DNA from: Enterobacteriaceae bacterium RIT693
Lineage (GTDB): Bacteria > Pseudomonadota > Gammaproteobacteria > Enterobacterales > Enterobacteriaceae
Direction: 5' to 3'
Length of the DNA stretch: 64,000 nucleotides
Assembly (NCBI GenBank): GCA_009668225.1
Contig: WJYK01000002.1
Location: 186,001-250,000 of the forward strand
The position numbers and the translations under genes were made by a program. Below, in pieces: positions 49,541 through 61,178 of the stretch (positions within the stretch are counted from its first letter, which is position 1; the number at the start of each line of letters is the position of its first letter). The notes under the pieces are model-generated. The model ran no database searches. It was given only the letters and a program-made list of their open reading frames with translations, and was not told the origin of the DNA.

Positions 49541-51046
49541 ATGCGCTTCACTCATCGCTGGCTGATTCTGGCGATCCTGACCAGCACCCTGTTTCTGATC
49601 ATTATTGATATGACGGTGCTCTATACCGCGCTGCCGCGGCTCACCCAGGCTTTAAACGCAACGGCGTCAGAAAAGCTGTGGATCATCAACGCCTACCCGC
49701 TCGTGGCGGCAGGCCTTCTGCCCGGCGCGGGTATGCTGAGCGATCGTCTTGGCCACAAACTGATGTTTATGTCCGGGCTACCGGTTTTCGGTATAGCTTC
49801 GCTTTGTGCGGCTTATTCGCCCACGGCTGAACTGCTGATCGCTTCGCGCGTATTACTGGCCATTGGCGCAACGATGATGATGCCCGCAACGCTTGCCATC
49901 GTGCGTCAGGTCTTTATCAACGAACGCGAGCGCGCGTTGGCTATCGGTATCTGGTCTGCCGTCGCCTCTGCTGCGGCCGCGCTTGGCCCTGTTATCGGCG
50001 GCGTATTGCTTGAATACTTCTGGTGGGGCTCGGTCTTCCTTATTAATGTGCCGGTCGTGTTGCTGGTCATTGTCTTTGCCTGGTTCCTGATCCCGCGAGA
50101 TGCAGGAAACGCGAGTCGCCCATGCGACTTCACCGCATCGCTGCTGATTATGTTGGGTCTGGTGGGCGTTATTTATGCCCTGAAGGAACTGAGCAAAATG
50201 GACGCATCGCTGCTTATCGTTGTGGGCTCCCTGCTGGCTGGCGTGGTATTTTTAACGCTGTTTGTCCGCCGCCAGCAGCGTTCGGCACAGCCGATGATCG
50301 ACTTCTCTTTGTTCCGTAACCGCATGTTTGCCAGCGGCATTAGCGTGGCAATCATCACCATGATCGCGTTGACCGGCATTGAGCTGGTGTTGACCCAGCG
50401 TCTACAGCTGGTACTGGGCCTGACGCCGCTATTAGCGGGACTGTCAATTTTACCCATCCCGATTGGCTCCGCCCTTGCCTCACCGCTGGCGGGCGTCATG
50501 CTGCCGCGCTGGGGAGGTGCAAAATTAATGGTCTTTGGCCTGCTGGTCACGACGATTGGCATGAGCGGCATGGCTTTGCTGGCCGATTACAGCCTGACGC
50601 CGCAGCTCGGCGCGCTATTTGTCATCGGACTGGGGCTAGGCGTAGCGTTTACCGCGGCTTCGACCTCAATCATGCTTAACGCCCCGGAAGAGAAAGCCGG
50701 GATGGTCGCGGCGATAGAGGACGTTTCCTGGGAAATGGGCGGCGTGCTCGGTGTCACCTTGCTGGGTGGGCTGATGACTGCCGTCTACAGCGCAAGCCTG
50801 GTACTGCCGAATGGGTTAGTCACCGGAAATACGGCCTATGACAGCCTGGACGAGGCGCTGCATCTTGCTGGCACTATGAGTAAGGCAAGCGCTGAGATGC
50901 TGACGGACCTGGCGCGTACCGCCTTCAGCCAGGCCTATCTGACCGTGGTGATCTGCGCTGCCGCGCTGGTCGCCGTCAGTACTGCGGTATTGAAATATGT
51001 GCTGCGCCAACCACAAAACCGATCCAGCCAGATAGTTAAAAACTGA
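49541..51046 (+). CDS. smvA: 14-helix MFS efflux pump (SmvA/QacA type)
   Basis: The 501-residue DHA2-family transporter shows motif A (GMLSDRLGHK) and motif C-like GPVIGGVLLEYFWWGSVFLINVP. TM1 motif TVLYTALPRL fits SmvA/QacA exporters of quaternary ammonium compounds. The ATG at 49541 has AGAGG upstream; a longer frame starting at 49478 runs through the operator and is rejected. It is followed 41 bp later by a TetR gene on the same strand, unlike the divergent smvA-smvR arrangement I recall from Klebsiella. The symbol is tentative. Confidence 0.85.
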   Translation: MRFTHRWLILAILTSTLFLIIIDMTVLYTALPRLTQALNATASEKLWIINAYPLVAAGLLPGAGMLSDRLGHKLMFMSGLPVFGIASLCAAYSPTAELLIASRVLLAIGATMMMPATLAIVRQVFINERERALAIGIWSAVASAAAALGPVIGGVLLEYFWWGSVFLINVPVVLLVIVFAWFLIPRDAGNASRPCDFTASLLIMLGLVGVIYALKELSKMDASLLIVVGSLLAGVVFLTLFVRRQQRSAQPMIDFSLFRNRMFASGISVAIITMIALTGIELVLTQRLQLVLGLTPLLAGLSILPIPIGSALASPLAGVMLPRWGGAKLMVFGLLVTTIGMSGMALLADYSLTPQLGALFVIGLGLGVAFTAASTSIMLNAPEEKAGMVAAIEDVSWEMGGVLGVTLLGGLMTAVYSASLVLPNGLVTGNTAYDSLDEALHLAGTMSKASAEMLTDLARTAFSQAYLTVVICAAALVAVSTAVLKYVLRQPQNRSSQIVKN

Positions 51047-51087
51047 TAAGATGCCGCATTAGCGTTTTAGATAACTGTGGATACATC

Positions 51088-51669
51088 ATGAAAGAAGCAC
51101 CGGACACGCTGAGAAGCAAAATCCTGAGCGGGGCCATTGAGCTGTTCATTGAGAAAGGCGTCGAGAAAGTCACCACCCGCGAGCTAACCGAGCGGGTGGG
51201 CATTTCGCGTAGCCACATTTATCACTACTTTCGCGACTGGCAAACGCTGTGCATTGAGGCCATGACCGAGTTTTTAATGGCCGACCTGCACAGGTTTACC
51301 GACGAAACGCTTGCTCTTTCTCCGGAAAATAAGCTTCAACGCCTGATCCATATTTACCTTCCCCACGCGCCGGACGCGGTCTGGCAGCTTTACGGCGCGC
51401 TCTGGCACCAGGCGGCACACAGTAGCCTCTGGGCCGAGCTGGCGCTGGTGATGACGCAGAAATGGGAAAAGGTGCTGGCCGATATTGTCGATGATGGCAT
51501 TAAGGCCGGCGTGTTTAGGGCGGTAGATGCAGCCAGAACCACTCGCCAGTTCAGCGCCCTGTTGAATGGCTACGCCGACAAACTGCTCGTCGCCTCAGCC
51601 CCCGCCGACAGGCAGCTGGCGCTGGACGACATCGACGGTTTTATCGGCCTGGTTCTGCGCGCTGGCTAA
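51088..51669 (+). CDS. TetR-family regulator of the adjacent MFS pump
   Basis: The 193-residue protein has a TetR helix-turn-helix (KVTTRELTERVGISRSHIYHYFRDW) and a helical ligand-binding domain. It lies 41 bp after the exporter gene and is probably co-transcribed. The operator at 49469-49515 is the likely binding site, making an autoregulated efflux operon. The last 4 bp overlap the convergent kup-like gene. Confidence 0.9.
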   Translation: MKEAPDTLRSKILSGAIELFIEKGVEKVTTRELTERVGISRSHIYHYFRDWQTLCIEAMTEFLMADLHRFTDETLALSPENKLQRLIHIYLPHAPDAVWQLYGALWHQAAHSSLWAELALVMTQKWEKVLADIVDDGIKAGVFRAVDAARTTRQFSALLNGYADKLLVASAPADRQLALDDIDGFIGLVLRAG

Positions 51670-53558
51670 ATCGCTATCCTGCGGCTTATCTCGACAACCC
51701 GGTCGCTCGGCAAGCGGTAATAATGCGTCACATGCGTGGCGTTTCTCACCATAAAGGCGAAACACTTGCGCTGCCAACCGGGCAGACCGTTGCCGTCCTC
51801 CCGGGCAACAATGGTTTCATGGCCAAGGTAATACGTCACGTCCTCAACGCTAAAGGCGCACGCCATTTCCCCTAACCTCGCCATCAGCTCAGGAATATGT
51901 GGCCGCTCCATAAAACCGTACTGGGCAATACCGCGCCAGTAGCCTGGGGCCTGCTCCACGATAATCAGCCTTTCACCGGCCGGCACGCGCGGCACGTTCA
52001 TGATTGAAATCGTCAGCGACAGTACCTGCTGCTGCAGGGCGTGGTTGCGGGCCACGTGCCAGCGCATCACCGGCGGGATGCCGTTGCGGGTTTTGGTCAG
52101 GAACACCGCCGAACCCTGCACGCGCGGCACTTCTCGCTCTTTCAGGGCGGCAAAAAACGTGTTTACGTCGATAACCTTTTCGTTCACCGCACGAGACGCC
52201 GCCGTCGCGCCACGGTGCCAGACCAGCATCGTGGTGCAGACTACCGCCGCCAGCAGCAGCGGAATATACCCGCCTTCCAGCACCTTAATCAGGTTGGCTA
52301 TAAGGAAGCAGGTATCGACAATTAAAAAGCCCCCCGCCACCAGCGCGCTGGTCAGCCGCCGCCACTGCCAGATGTGGCGCATTGCCACGTACAGTAGCCC
52401 GGACGTCATCAGCATGGTGAGGGAAACGGCTATCCCGTAAGCCGCCGCGAGATTTTCAGACGACTTAAAGAACACCGTCAGGAACAGCGTAACGCCCATC
52501 AACAGCCAGTTGATTGTGCCGATATAAATTTGCCCGTAGCTCTCCGCTGCCGTCTGGCGAATACGCAGGCGCGGCAGCCAGCCCAGCTGTATTGCCTGTC
52601 GGGTCATCGAAAACGCCCCGGTGATAATCGCCTGGCTGGCGATAATTGTGGCGAGCGTGGCAAGGATCACCAGCGGGATCAGCAGCGCAGGTGGGCAAAG
52701 GCGGAAGAAGATATTCTGGGTGATATCGGCCCCGGAAAGGATCAGCGCCGACTGCCCGGCATAGTTGAGCAGCAGGCTCGGAAACACCACGCCATACCAC
52801 GCCAGCCAGATAGGCTTTTTGCCGAAATGCCCCATGTCGGCATACAGCGCTTCCGCCCCGGTAACGCACAGAAACACGCCGCCCAGCACCATAAAGCTGA
52901 CAAAACCATTGGACACAAGGAACTGCAGGCCGTACCACGGATTGATAGCCAGCAGCACGGCAGGATGCTGGGCAATGCCCCAAATCCCCAGCCCGGCGAT
53001 AGAAATAAACCACAGCGCCATAATCGGCCCGAAAACTTTGCCGATCTTCGCCGTACCAAATGGCTGAACGGCAAACAGCAGCACCAGAATGGTCACCGCA
53101 ATCGGCAACACCCAGGTTTCTGCCTCCGGCAGGATCATGTTCAGCCCTTCAATGGCGGAGAGCACCGAAATAGCGGGCGTAATCGCCCCGTCGCCATAAA
53201 TCAGCGCTGCGCCCAATAAGGCCGCCAGCACCACCCAGCGCGAGCCTTTGTCCCGAGCCACCAGCAGCGACATCAGCGCCATAATCCCGCCCTCACCGTG
53301 GTTGTCGATGCGCATGGCGAACATCGCATACTTTACCGAGGTAATAAGGATAAGCGTCCAGATAATCAGCGACAGCAGCCCCAATATCACCGACGGGGTT
53401 GGGTTGTTCCCGGAAAGCAACAGTACCGTTTTCAGGGTATAAAGCGGGCTGGTGCCGATATCGCCGAACACCACGCCGAGCGCGCTCCCGGCGAGAATAA
53501 ACTTATGCGGCGAGGTCCCGGAGGCTTCCGCACCGTCCGTCTGCGGCTGGTTTGTCAT
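51666..53558 (-). CDS. kup: Kup-family potassium:proton symporter (paralogue)
   Basis: The 630-residue protein has about 12 membrane helices and the Kup family signature (ALGVVFGDIGTSPLYTLKTV; IYGDGAITPAISVLSAIEGL). A cytoplasmic C-terminal domain of about 170 residues follows. Kup takes up potassium under acidic or high-osmolarity conditions. The usual enterobacterial kup lies near rbsD, so this is probably a second copy. The ATG at 53558 has AAAGGA upstream; an upstream start would add 14 residues. Confidence 0.93.
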   Translation of the reverse strand: MTNQPQTDGAEASGTSPHKFILAGSALGVVFGDIGTSPLYTLKTVLLLSGNNPTPSVILGLLSLIIWTLILITSVKYAMFAMRIDNHGEGGIMALMSLLVARDKGSRWVVLAALLGAALIYGDGAITPAISVLSAIEGLNMILPEAETWVLPIAVTILVLLFAVQPFGTAKIGKVFGPIMALWFISIAGLGIWGIAQHPAVLLAINPWYGLQFLVSNGFVSFMVLGGVFLCVTGAEALYADMGHFGKKPIWLAWYGVVFPSLLLNYAGQSALILSGADITQNIFFRLCPPALLIPLVILATLATIIASQAIITGAFSMTRQAIQLGWLPRLRIRQTAAESYGQIYIGTINWLLMGVTLFLTVFFKSSENLAAAYGIAVSLTMLMTSGLLYVAMRHIWQWRRLTSALVAGGFLIVDTCFLIANLIKVLEGGYIPLLLAAVVCTTMLVWHRGATAASRAVNEKVIDVNTFFAALKEREVPRVQGSAVFLTKTRNGIPPVMRWHVARNHALQQQVLSLTISIMNVPRVPAGERLIIVEQAPGYWRGIAQYGFMERPHIPELMARLGEMACAFSVEDVTYYLGHETIVAREDGNGLPGWQRKCFAFMVRNATHVTHYYRLPSDRVVEISRRIAI

Positions 53559-53642
53559 GAACAGTCCTTTCTGTGATTTTTCTGGTAGTTGCCATGACAA
53601 AGTATAGAGGTGGATGAAAAACTTCAGATAAACAGCGGCAAA

Positions 53643-53673
53643 TAAAAAAGGCCCAACGGTTCCCCGTCAGGCC
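53643..53673 (-). terminator. Rho-independent terminator of the bud operon
   Basis: On the minus strand a 10-bp stem (GGCCTGACGG and CCGTTGGGCC, two G-U pairs) with a GGAA loop is followed by TTTTTTA. It begins about 30 bp after the budC stop. Confidence 0.88.
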
Positions 53674-53702
53674 AAAAGGTACTCCACAGTAAAACTGTCG
53701 TC

Positions 53703-54488
<786 letters not shown>

Positions 54489-54492
54489 TCAT

Positions 54493-56172
54493 TTAAAGAA
54501 TTTGGCTGAGATGCAGCTGACTCATCAGCAGAGGGTTGTCGCTGTAATCAACCGGAATCGCTACCACCGCCGGACCGTTGACGTCCATTGCGGCACGTAA
54601 AGTCGGCTCCAGCGCCTCAGCGCTTTCTACCGCAAAGCCCCGTGCGCCGAAGGCGTCCGCGTAAGCCTTGAAATCCACCGGCCCAAAGTTAACGCCGGAC
54701 AGGCGCTGGTATTTTTTCTCTTCCTGGATCGCCACCATGTTGTAGGCGTTATCCACCCAGATGATGTGCAGTACGTTAGCGCCGAGGCGCACCGCCGTTT
54801 CAAGCTCCATGCTCGACTGCAGGAAACCGCCGTCGCCGGACACCGAAACCACCTTGCGGCCCGGATTAACCAGCCAGGCGCCAATCGCCCACGGCAGCGC
54901 CACGCCCATAGTTTGCTGGCCGTTCGAGATCATCAACTGACGTGCGCGGAAGCTGTAAAGGTAACGTGCAATCCAGATATGGAAGCTGCCCATATCAACG
55001 GTTAAGGTCACGTCGTCATTCACGATGTCCTGCATCGCACGAACGATACGCAGCGGGTGGAGAGCAAACTGATTAAGCTGCGCGCCACGGCGGCTCAGCA
55101 GTTCGCGCTGATGCTGCCTGTCGACAAGAATTTCGGAAGCGCGCGGGCTAAGTACCAGCGGTTTTTCAATACGAGACGTCAGTTTTTCCAGCGTCCCCGC
55201 GATGTCGCCGACCAGTTCAACGTCCGGAACATAGTTACGCTCTTCATAGGCTGGCAGCACATCAATATGCACCAGCGTGGCATCGCCGGTATTCCACATG
55301 GCGGGCTCGTATTCCACCGGGCTGTAACCGATGCAAACGATCAGATCCGCCAGCTGTAACAGGCGGTCGCCAGCCTGGTTATTAAACAGACCGATACGCC
55401 CGGCAAAGCGGGAAAAATGCTGCTGATTAACCGCCCCGGCCGCCTGATAGGTGCTGGTGACCGGAATATGACTTTTCTCAAGCAGATGGCGCAGCGCGGC
55501 GCTGTTTTCATCCTGACTTGCCATCAGGCCAAGGAGGAAGATCGGGTTTTTAGCGCCCGCGATAAGCTTCGCAACTTCCTCAATGGCAGCATCCGGCGCG
55601 GCACCGGCTTTAATGGATCCGCTGGCAGGCAGAATATTGCCGGTCGCCGGACCGTCGCATATGTCCTGCGGAAGGCTCACAAAGGCGCTGCCCGGACGGC
55701 CATGCTCAGCGGCACGGAACGCATTGGAAACCACTTCGGCAATCGCATCGGAAGAAGAGACCTCGACAGAATATTTGGTGACCGGGCTGAACATCGCCAC
55801 AGTATCCATGCTCTGGTGTACCTGTTTGGCTTTGTCCGCGCGTTTTACCGCTCCGCCCAGCGCCACAACCGGGTCGCCTTCGCTATTCGCCGTGGCCATG
55901 CCGGTTATCAGGTTCGAACACCCCGGGCCGGAAGTGACCAGCGCAACGCCCGCTTTCCCGGTAATACGCCCGACCGCCGCAGCCATAAAAGCCGCATTGG
56001 CCTCGTGACGTACCGGGATAAGCTCGATCGGCGAGTCATTAAGGGAATCAAAAACCTTGTCAATTTTCGCGCCGGGGATGCCAAAAACGTGCTTCACGCC
56101 CTGAGCTTCTAACTGCCCAACAACCATGTCAGCACCATGCGCCCACTGACGCTGAGGTTTTTTATTATTCAT
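54493..56172 (-). CDS. budB: Catabolic acetolactate synthase BudB
   Basis: BudB condenses two pyruvates to alpha-acetolactate with thiamine pyrophosphate and no FAD need. The 559-residue protein shows the TPP glutamate region ([14 protein letters not shown]) and the metal/TPP motif [30 protein letters not shown]-type (GDG...N). It is the middle gene of budABC. It helps avoid acidification during fermentation. Confidence 0.96.
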   Translation of the reverse strand: MNNKKPQRQWAHGADMVVGQLEAQGVKHVFGIPGAKIDKVFDSLNDSPIELIPVRHEANAAFMAAAVGRITGKAGVALVTSGPGCSNLITGMATANSEGDPVVALGGAVKRADKAKQVHQSMDTVAMFSPVTKYSVEVSSSDAIAEVVSNAFRAAEHGRPGSAFVSLPQDICDGPATGNILPASGSIKAGAAPDAAIEEVAKLIAGAKNPIFLLGLMASQDENSAALRHLLEKSHIPVTSTYQAAGAVNQQHFSRFAGRIGLFNNQAGDRLLQLADLIVCIGYSPVEYEPAMWNTGDATLVHIDVLPAYEERNYVPDVELVGDIAGTLEKLTSRIEKPLVLSPRASEILVDRQHQRELLSRRGAQLNQFALHPLRIVRAMQDIVNDDVTLTVDMGSFHIWIARYLYSFRARQLMISNGQQTMGVALPWAIGAWLVNPGRKVVSVSGDGGFLQSSMELETAVRLGANVLHIIWVDNAYNMVAIQEEKKYQRLSGVNFGPVDFKAYADAFGARGFAVESAEALEPTLRAAMDVNGPAVVAIPVDYSDNPLLMSQLHLSQIL

Positions 56173-56196
56173 TGCTCATCTCTCCTTCAGGGAACG

Positions 56197-56976
56197 CTAG
56201 TTTTCGACCGCACGAATAGCGGCATCGAGGTTTTCGGGGTGCAGGTTGGCGTTAAGAAACGCACTGTCTGCCGGGAGGTCGATCATCAGCTTGTGGATCT
56301 CGCCGAAGGTCAGCACCCCCTGCTCAAGCTGATAGTCGAGCAGATGCCCACCACCCTGACGGTCGTCAGTAATAAAGTGCTCGTGATACCCCGCCACGTT
56401 AATGCCCTGCATATGCTGTGGGGTGCGGAACCCCACCAGCACACCGGCGCGGGCGTTAAAGCGGAACACCGGCTGGTCGTCCAGCACGTCGGTCATCGCG
56501 CGGTAAGGCGGTTTCTGGCGAGGCACGGTGCGGGTATGGGCATGGCGGAAATGGCCGTCGATACGCAACGCGCAGAACAGGTTATCGGAAGGGATTTTGG
56601 CGTCGATAATCTCATGTAGCTTCTGACGGCTGGTAAGGCTATCGAGGGTCAAGCGGTATTGCGGCCGGAACCAGGTCATCACGGCAAACGGCGTTTTCTG
56701 TTTCGGATCGGCGGCTCTGGCGCTGCCGTCCGAGCGCAGCTGGTAGACTTTGCTATTAAAGGCGATCATCTCGCCATCAAGTTCATTAAAGGTGCCCAGA
56801 CCAAAGTCGCCCTGCTTCAACAGGTCAGCCATGGTGGTTTCCCCTTCATAGACTCCGCTCAGCAGCGCGCTCATCAACGAGGTCTGATATATCATGTTTT
56901 CTTTATTTCTTGCGGCGAAGGTCTCAACCATTTCTAGCAGACTTTTCTCGCAGGAACATAGTGTTAGGTCGCTCAT
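56197..56976 (-). CDS. budA: Alpha-acetolactate decarboxylase BudA
   Basis: BudA converts acetolactate to acetoin. The 259-residue product has the conserved metal-binding residues in IDGHFRHAHTRTVPRQ and GYHEHFITDDRQGGGH. Length equals Klebsiella BudA. It is first in the operon, and divergent from the LysR gene budR across a 107-bp region that should hold the regulated promoter. Confidence 0.96.
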   Translation of the reverse strand: MSDLTLCSCEKSLLEMVETFAARNKENMIYQTSLMSALLSGVYEGETTMADLLKQGDFGLGTFNELDGEMIAFNSKVYQLRSDGSARAADPKQKTPFAVMTWFRPQYRLTLDSLTSRQKLHEIIDAKIPSDNLFCALRIDGHFRHAHTRTVPRQKPPYRAMTDVLDDQPVFRFNARAGVLVGFRTPQHMQGINVAGYHEHFITDDRQGGGHLLDYQLEQGVLTFGEIHKLMIDLPADSAFLNANLHPENLDAAIRAVEN

Positions 56977-57083
56977 CGCGTCTGTCCTCGCACTGGGAAG
57001 GTTAAGAAACGTTAATAAGATGTTGACTCGATCCAGCTCACAGTTCCAATATAAATATCCCCCAGGTTTGAGACGTTTTTGAT

Positions 57084-57956
57084 ATGGAACTTCGCTATCT
57101 CCGCTATTTCGTCGCCGTCGCCCAGACGCGGCACTTCACCCGCGCAGCAGAATTACTGGGTATCTCCCAGCCCCCCCTCAGCCAGCAAATCCAGCGCCTG
57201 GAGCGCGAAGTGGGTACCCCACTGCTGCACCGCTTGACGCGTGGCGTGGAGTTAACCGATGCAGGGGAAGCGTTCTACCAGGATGCCTGCCAGATTCTGG
57301 CGCACAGCGACGCCGCGCTTGAGAAGGCCCGCGGCATAGCCCGTGGGGTTAACGGCAAGCTGTCTCTGGGCATCGCCAGCTCTAACGCCTTTAATCCGAA
57401 GATCTTTTCTCTGCTGCGCCAGTTTCAGGAGCACTACCCCGCCATTGAGCTCTGCCAGCGAGAGACCAATATGGCCGGGTTGATGCAGGAACTGGATGAA
57501 GGAGTGCTGGATGTGGCGTTTGTTCGTCTGCCGTGTGAAAGCAGCAAGCGGTTTAACCTCAAGCTGATTGACGAGGAGCCGATGGTGATAGCCCTGCATC
57601 AGGATCATCCGCTTTCCGATGAGAGCGAACTGGCGCTGCAGGCGCTGGTCGATGTTCCGCCGGTGCTTTTCCCTCAGGAAGTGGCACCGGGACTCTATGA
57701 ATTGATGTACAACGCCTGTCTGCGGGCAGGTATTGAACTGAAAGGGGCGCGACAGGCCTCGCAAATCTCGTCCTCGCTAAGCATGGTTAGCGCCGGGTTC
57801 GGCTTTGCTCTGGTACCACAATCCATGGCCTGCATCGCCTGCCCAAACGTCACATTTCATGCGCTACGCGGTGACCAGGTGAAAACGGACGTCGCCCTCG
57901 CCTGGCGGCAGTTTGAGCGATCGTCCTCGGTGAAGCGTTTTTTACAGCTGTTTTAA
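57084..57956 (+). CDS. budR: LysR-family activator of the bud operon
   Basis: The 290-residue protein has the LysR winged helix (FTRAAELLGISQPPLSQQIQ) and an effector domain that in BudR/AlsR responds to acetate. Its position, divergent from budA, matches budR of Klebsiella and Enterobacter. The start ATG has only a weak ribosome-binding site. It should activate budABC under acid and low-oxygen conditions; that is known for the family and inferred here. Confidence 0.9.
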   Translation: MELRYLRYFVAVAQTRHFTRAAELLGISQPPLSQQIQRLEREVGTPLLHRLTRGVELTDAGEAFYQDACQILAHSDAALEKARGIARGVNGKLSLGIASSNAFNPKIFSLLRQFQEHYPAIELCQRETNMAGLMQELDEGVLDVAFVRLPCESSKRFNLKLIDEEPMVIALHQDHPLSDESELALQALVDVPPVLFPQEVAPGLYELMYNACLRAGIELKGARQASQISSSLSMVSAGFGFALVPQSMACIACPNVTFHALRGDQVKTDVALAWRQFERSSSVKRFLQLF

Positions 57957-57988
57957 TAGCGGTACCCTCAGGCACCGTCGACGATGGT

Positions 57989-59047
<1,059 letters not shown>

Positions 59048-59078
59048 TTAATAATTGACGGACTGCTGAGTGAAATTC

Positions 59079-59966
59079 ATGAATAAGATACCGGATCTCA
59101 ATGTGCTGGCTGCCTTTGCGGCAGTCGCGCGCCACCAAAGCTTCCGTAAGGCGGCTGAAGAGCGCGGCGTCAGCGCCTCCGCGCTTAGCCATACGGTACG
59201 TGGGCTCGAAGAGCAGATGAACCAACGTCTGCTGAACCGCACGACCCGCAGCGTGACGCTGACGGCCGCCGGGGAGCAGCTTTTTGCCCAGATAGTACCG
59301 TCGATCGCCGCCATACATCAGGCGGTCAACGACCTGGAGAACAGCGGACGGGCCGTGTACGGCACGCTCCGGCTCAATATGCCGCACAGCGCGGCGCAGC
59401 TGCTTATCGCCCCTATCCTGAGCGACTATCATCGGCTTTACCCGGCGGTCAGACTGGAGATCATCGCCGATGACCGCCTGACCGATATTGTCCGCCAGGG
59501 GTGCGATGCCGGGATCCGATTCGGACAAAGTCTGCAGCCTGAGATGATCGCCGTTGCGGTGGGCAACGCGCAGCAGTTTTCCGTCGTTGCCTCCGCCGAT
59601 TACCTCCGCCGCTACGGGGAGCCAGAGGTGCCGGAGGCGCTGCTGTCCCATCGCTGTATCGGCCGGGTTTTTCCCTCGGGGAAATGCTACCAATGGGAAT
59701 TCCTGCGCGACGGCAGAGTGTTTACTGTCGCAGTACCCGGGCACCTGGCGCTGAGCCATGAAAGTATGATCCGCAGCCAGGTGCTGGAAGGAAACGGTAT
59801 CGCCTATGTTTACCGCTCCCTTATTGAAGATGAGATAAATTCAGGCACCCTGCAGGAAATCCTCACGGCGTGGCTCCCTCCTCCCGAGCAGTTTTACCTG
59901 TACTACTACGGCCGCCGCCAGGTGCCAGCGGCGCTGAAAAAGCTGATTGAACTGCTCCGCGCCTGA
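59079..59966 (+). CDS. LysR-family regulator
   Basis: The 295-residue protein has the LysR winged helix (FRKAAEERGVSASALSHTVRGLE) and effector domain. The ATG at 59079 is chosen over a GTG at 59070. It is divergent from the aldo/keto reductase gene across 91 bp and probably controls it, as is common for this subfamily (YafC/DmlR-like). Confidence 0.88.
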   Translation: MNKIPDLNVLAAFAAVARHQSFRKAAEERGVSASALSHTVRGLEEQMNQRLLNRTTRSVTLTAAGEQLFAQIVPSIAAIHQAVNDLENSGRAVYGTLRLNMPHSAAQLLIAPILSDYHRLYPAVRLEIIADDRLTDIVRQGCDAGIRFGQSLQPEMIAVAVGNAQQFSVVASADYLRRYGEPEVPEALLSHRCIGRVFPSGKCYQWEFLRDGRVFTVAVPGHLALSHESMIRSQVLEGNGIAYVYRSLIEDEINSGTLQEILTAWLPPPEQFYLYYYGRRQVPAALKKLIELLRA

Positions 59967-59980
59967 CCACTTTCAAATCA

Positions 59981-59993
59981 TGAACGACGTTCA
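59981..59993. promoter_or_regulatory. MetR-type box upstream of mesX
   Basis: TGAACGACGTTCA matches the MetR consensus TGAA-N5-TTCA exactly, within a wider near-palindrome ATGAACGACGTTCAT. It lies 183 bp before the mesX start in the 209-bp region following the LysR gene. MetR activates metE in Enterobacteria, so control of an alternative methionine synthase is plausible. Confidence 0.6.
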
Positions 59994-60175
59994 TGTTCTA
60001 ATGAAATTAAATCACTTTTACTAAAACTGTGACTCAGGCATAAAAGATGCAATATTGTTAACGACATGCAATGTGAAGATTACTGACAGGTAAAACCACA
60101 GATAACCGAAGGTTATCCGTGAGAAATCAAGCAGTAGATACAGGCCAAAAAACAGAATTAAGGTGCCGGATTACC

Positions 60176-61153
60176 ATGACTAAAGCGTTTACTTTTACTC
60201 TTAAGAGCATTGTTTTTGATGAGAATTACAACCCATCAGGGAATACGCGCATCACAACCAATTTTGCTAACCTGGCCCGCGGCGAGAAGCGTCAGGAGAA
60301 CCTGCGTAACGCTTTGATCATGATTGATAACCGCTTCAACTCCCTGGCGAACTGGGACAACCCGACCTCCGACCGCTATGGCGTTGAACTTGAAATTATT
60401 TCCGTTGAGCTGGATGTCGAAGGCAAGGGCAACACCTTCCCGGCGATTGAGATCTTAAAAACCCACGTGCTGGATAAGAAAACCGGCCAGCGCATCGAAG
60501 GCATCGTCGGCAACAACTTCTCCTCCTACGTTCGCGACTACGATTTCAGCGTCCTGCTGCCAGAGTACAACCAGGATCGTGAAAAATTCACCATTCCGGA
60601 AAACTACGGCGATCTGCACGGGAACTTGTTCAGACACTTTATTGGGTCAGATACCTACAAAGAAAACTTTAACAAAGCCCCGGTGATTTGCCTGAGCGTA
60701 TCCAGCAAAAACGTTTACCGCCAGACCGGCAACCGCCACCCGGTGCTCGGCATCGAATATGAACAAGATTCATCTTCCCTGACCGATCTCTATTTCAACA
60801 AAATGGGGCTGAAGGCTCGCTACTTCATGCCGCCAAACAGCGTGGCGCCTTTTGCCTTCTACCACACGGGCGATCTGGTGAATGACTACTCGAACCTCGA
60901 GCTTATCAGCACCATCAGCACCATGGAGACGTTCCAGAAGATCTATCGCCCGGAGATTTACAATGCGAATTCTCCGGCCGGGCTGTGCTTCCAGCCAAGC
61001 CTGAACCACCAGGATCATTCATTTACTCAAATTGTTTACGATCGCGAAGAACGCAGCCGTTTGGCCATCGAACAAGGGAAGTTTACTGAACAGCACTTCA
61101 TCAAACCGTACCAAACAATTTTAGAGCAGTGGTCTGCCAACTACCCTCTTTGA
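60176..61153 (+). CDS. mesX: DUF1852 protein MesX, partner of methionine synthase MesD
   Basis: The 325-residue protein belongs to the DUF1852 family. In other bacteria this gene lies next to a MetE-core methionine synthase (MesD), and MesX is needed for an oxygen-dependent, folate-independent route to methionine; this is from the literature as recalled. Typical segments are ITTNFANLARGEKRQENLRN and GNNFSSYVRDYDFSVLLPE. The ATG at 60176 is preferred because a longer frame (from 60119) has poor initiation. It is 25 bp upstream of mesD. Confidence 0.88.
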   Translation: MTKAFTFTLKSIVFDENYNPSGNTRITTNFANLARGEKRQENLRNALIMIDNRFNSLANWDNPTSDRYGVELEIISVELDVEGKGNTFPAIEILKTHVLDKKTGQRIEGIVGNNFSSYVRDYDFSVLLPEYNQDREKFTIPENYGDLHGNLFRHFIGSDTYKENFNKAPVICLSVSSKNVYRQTGNRHPVLGIEYEQDSSSLTDLYFNKMGLKARYFMPPNSVAPFAFYHTGDLVNDYSNLELISTISTMETFQKIYRPEIYNANSPAGLCFQPSLNHQDHSFTQIVYDREERSRLAIEQGKFTEQHFIKPYQTILEQWSANYPL

Positions 61154-61178
61154 GACACCAAATACAAGGTTATTCGAC

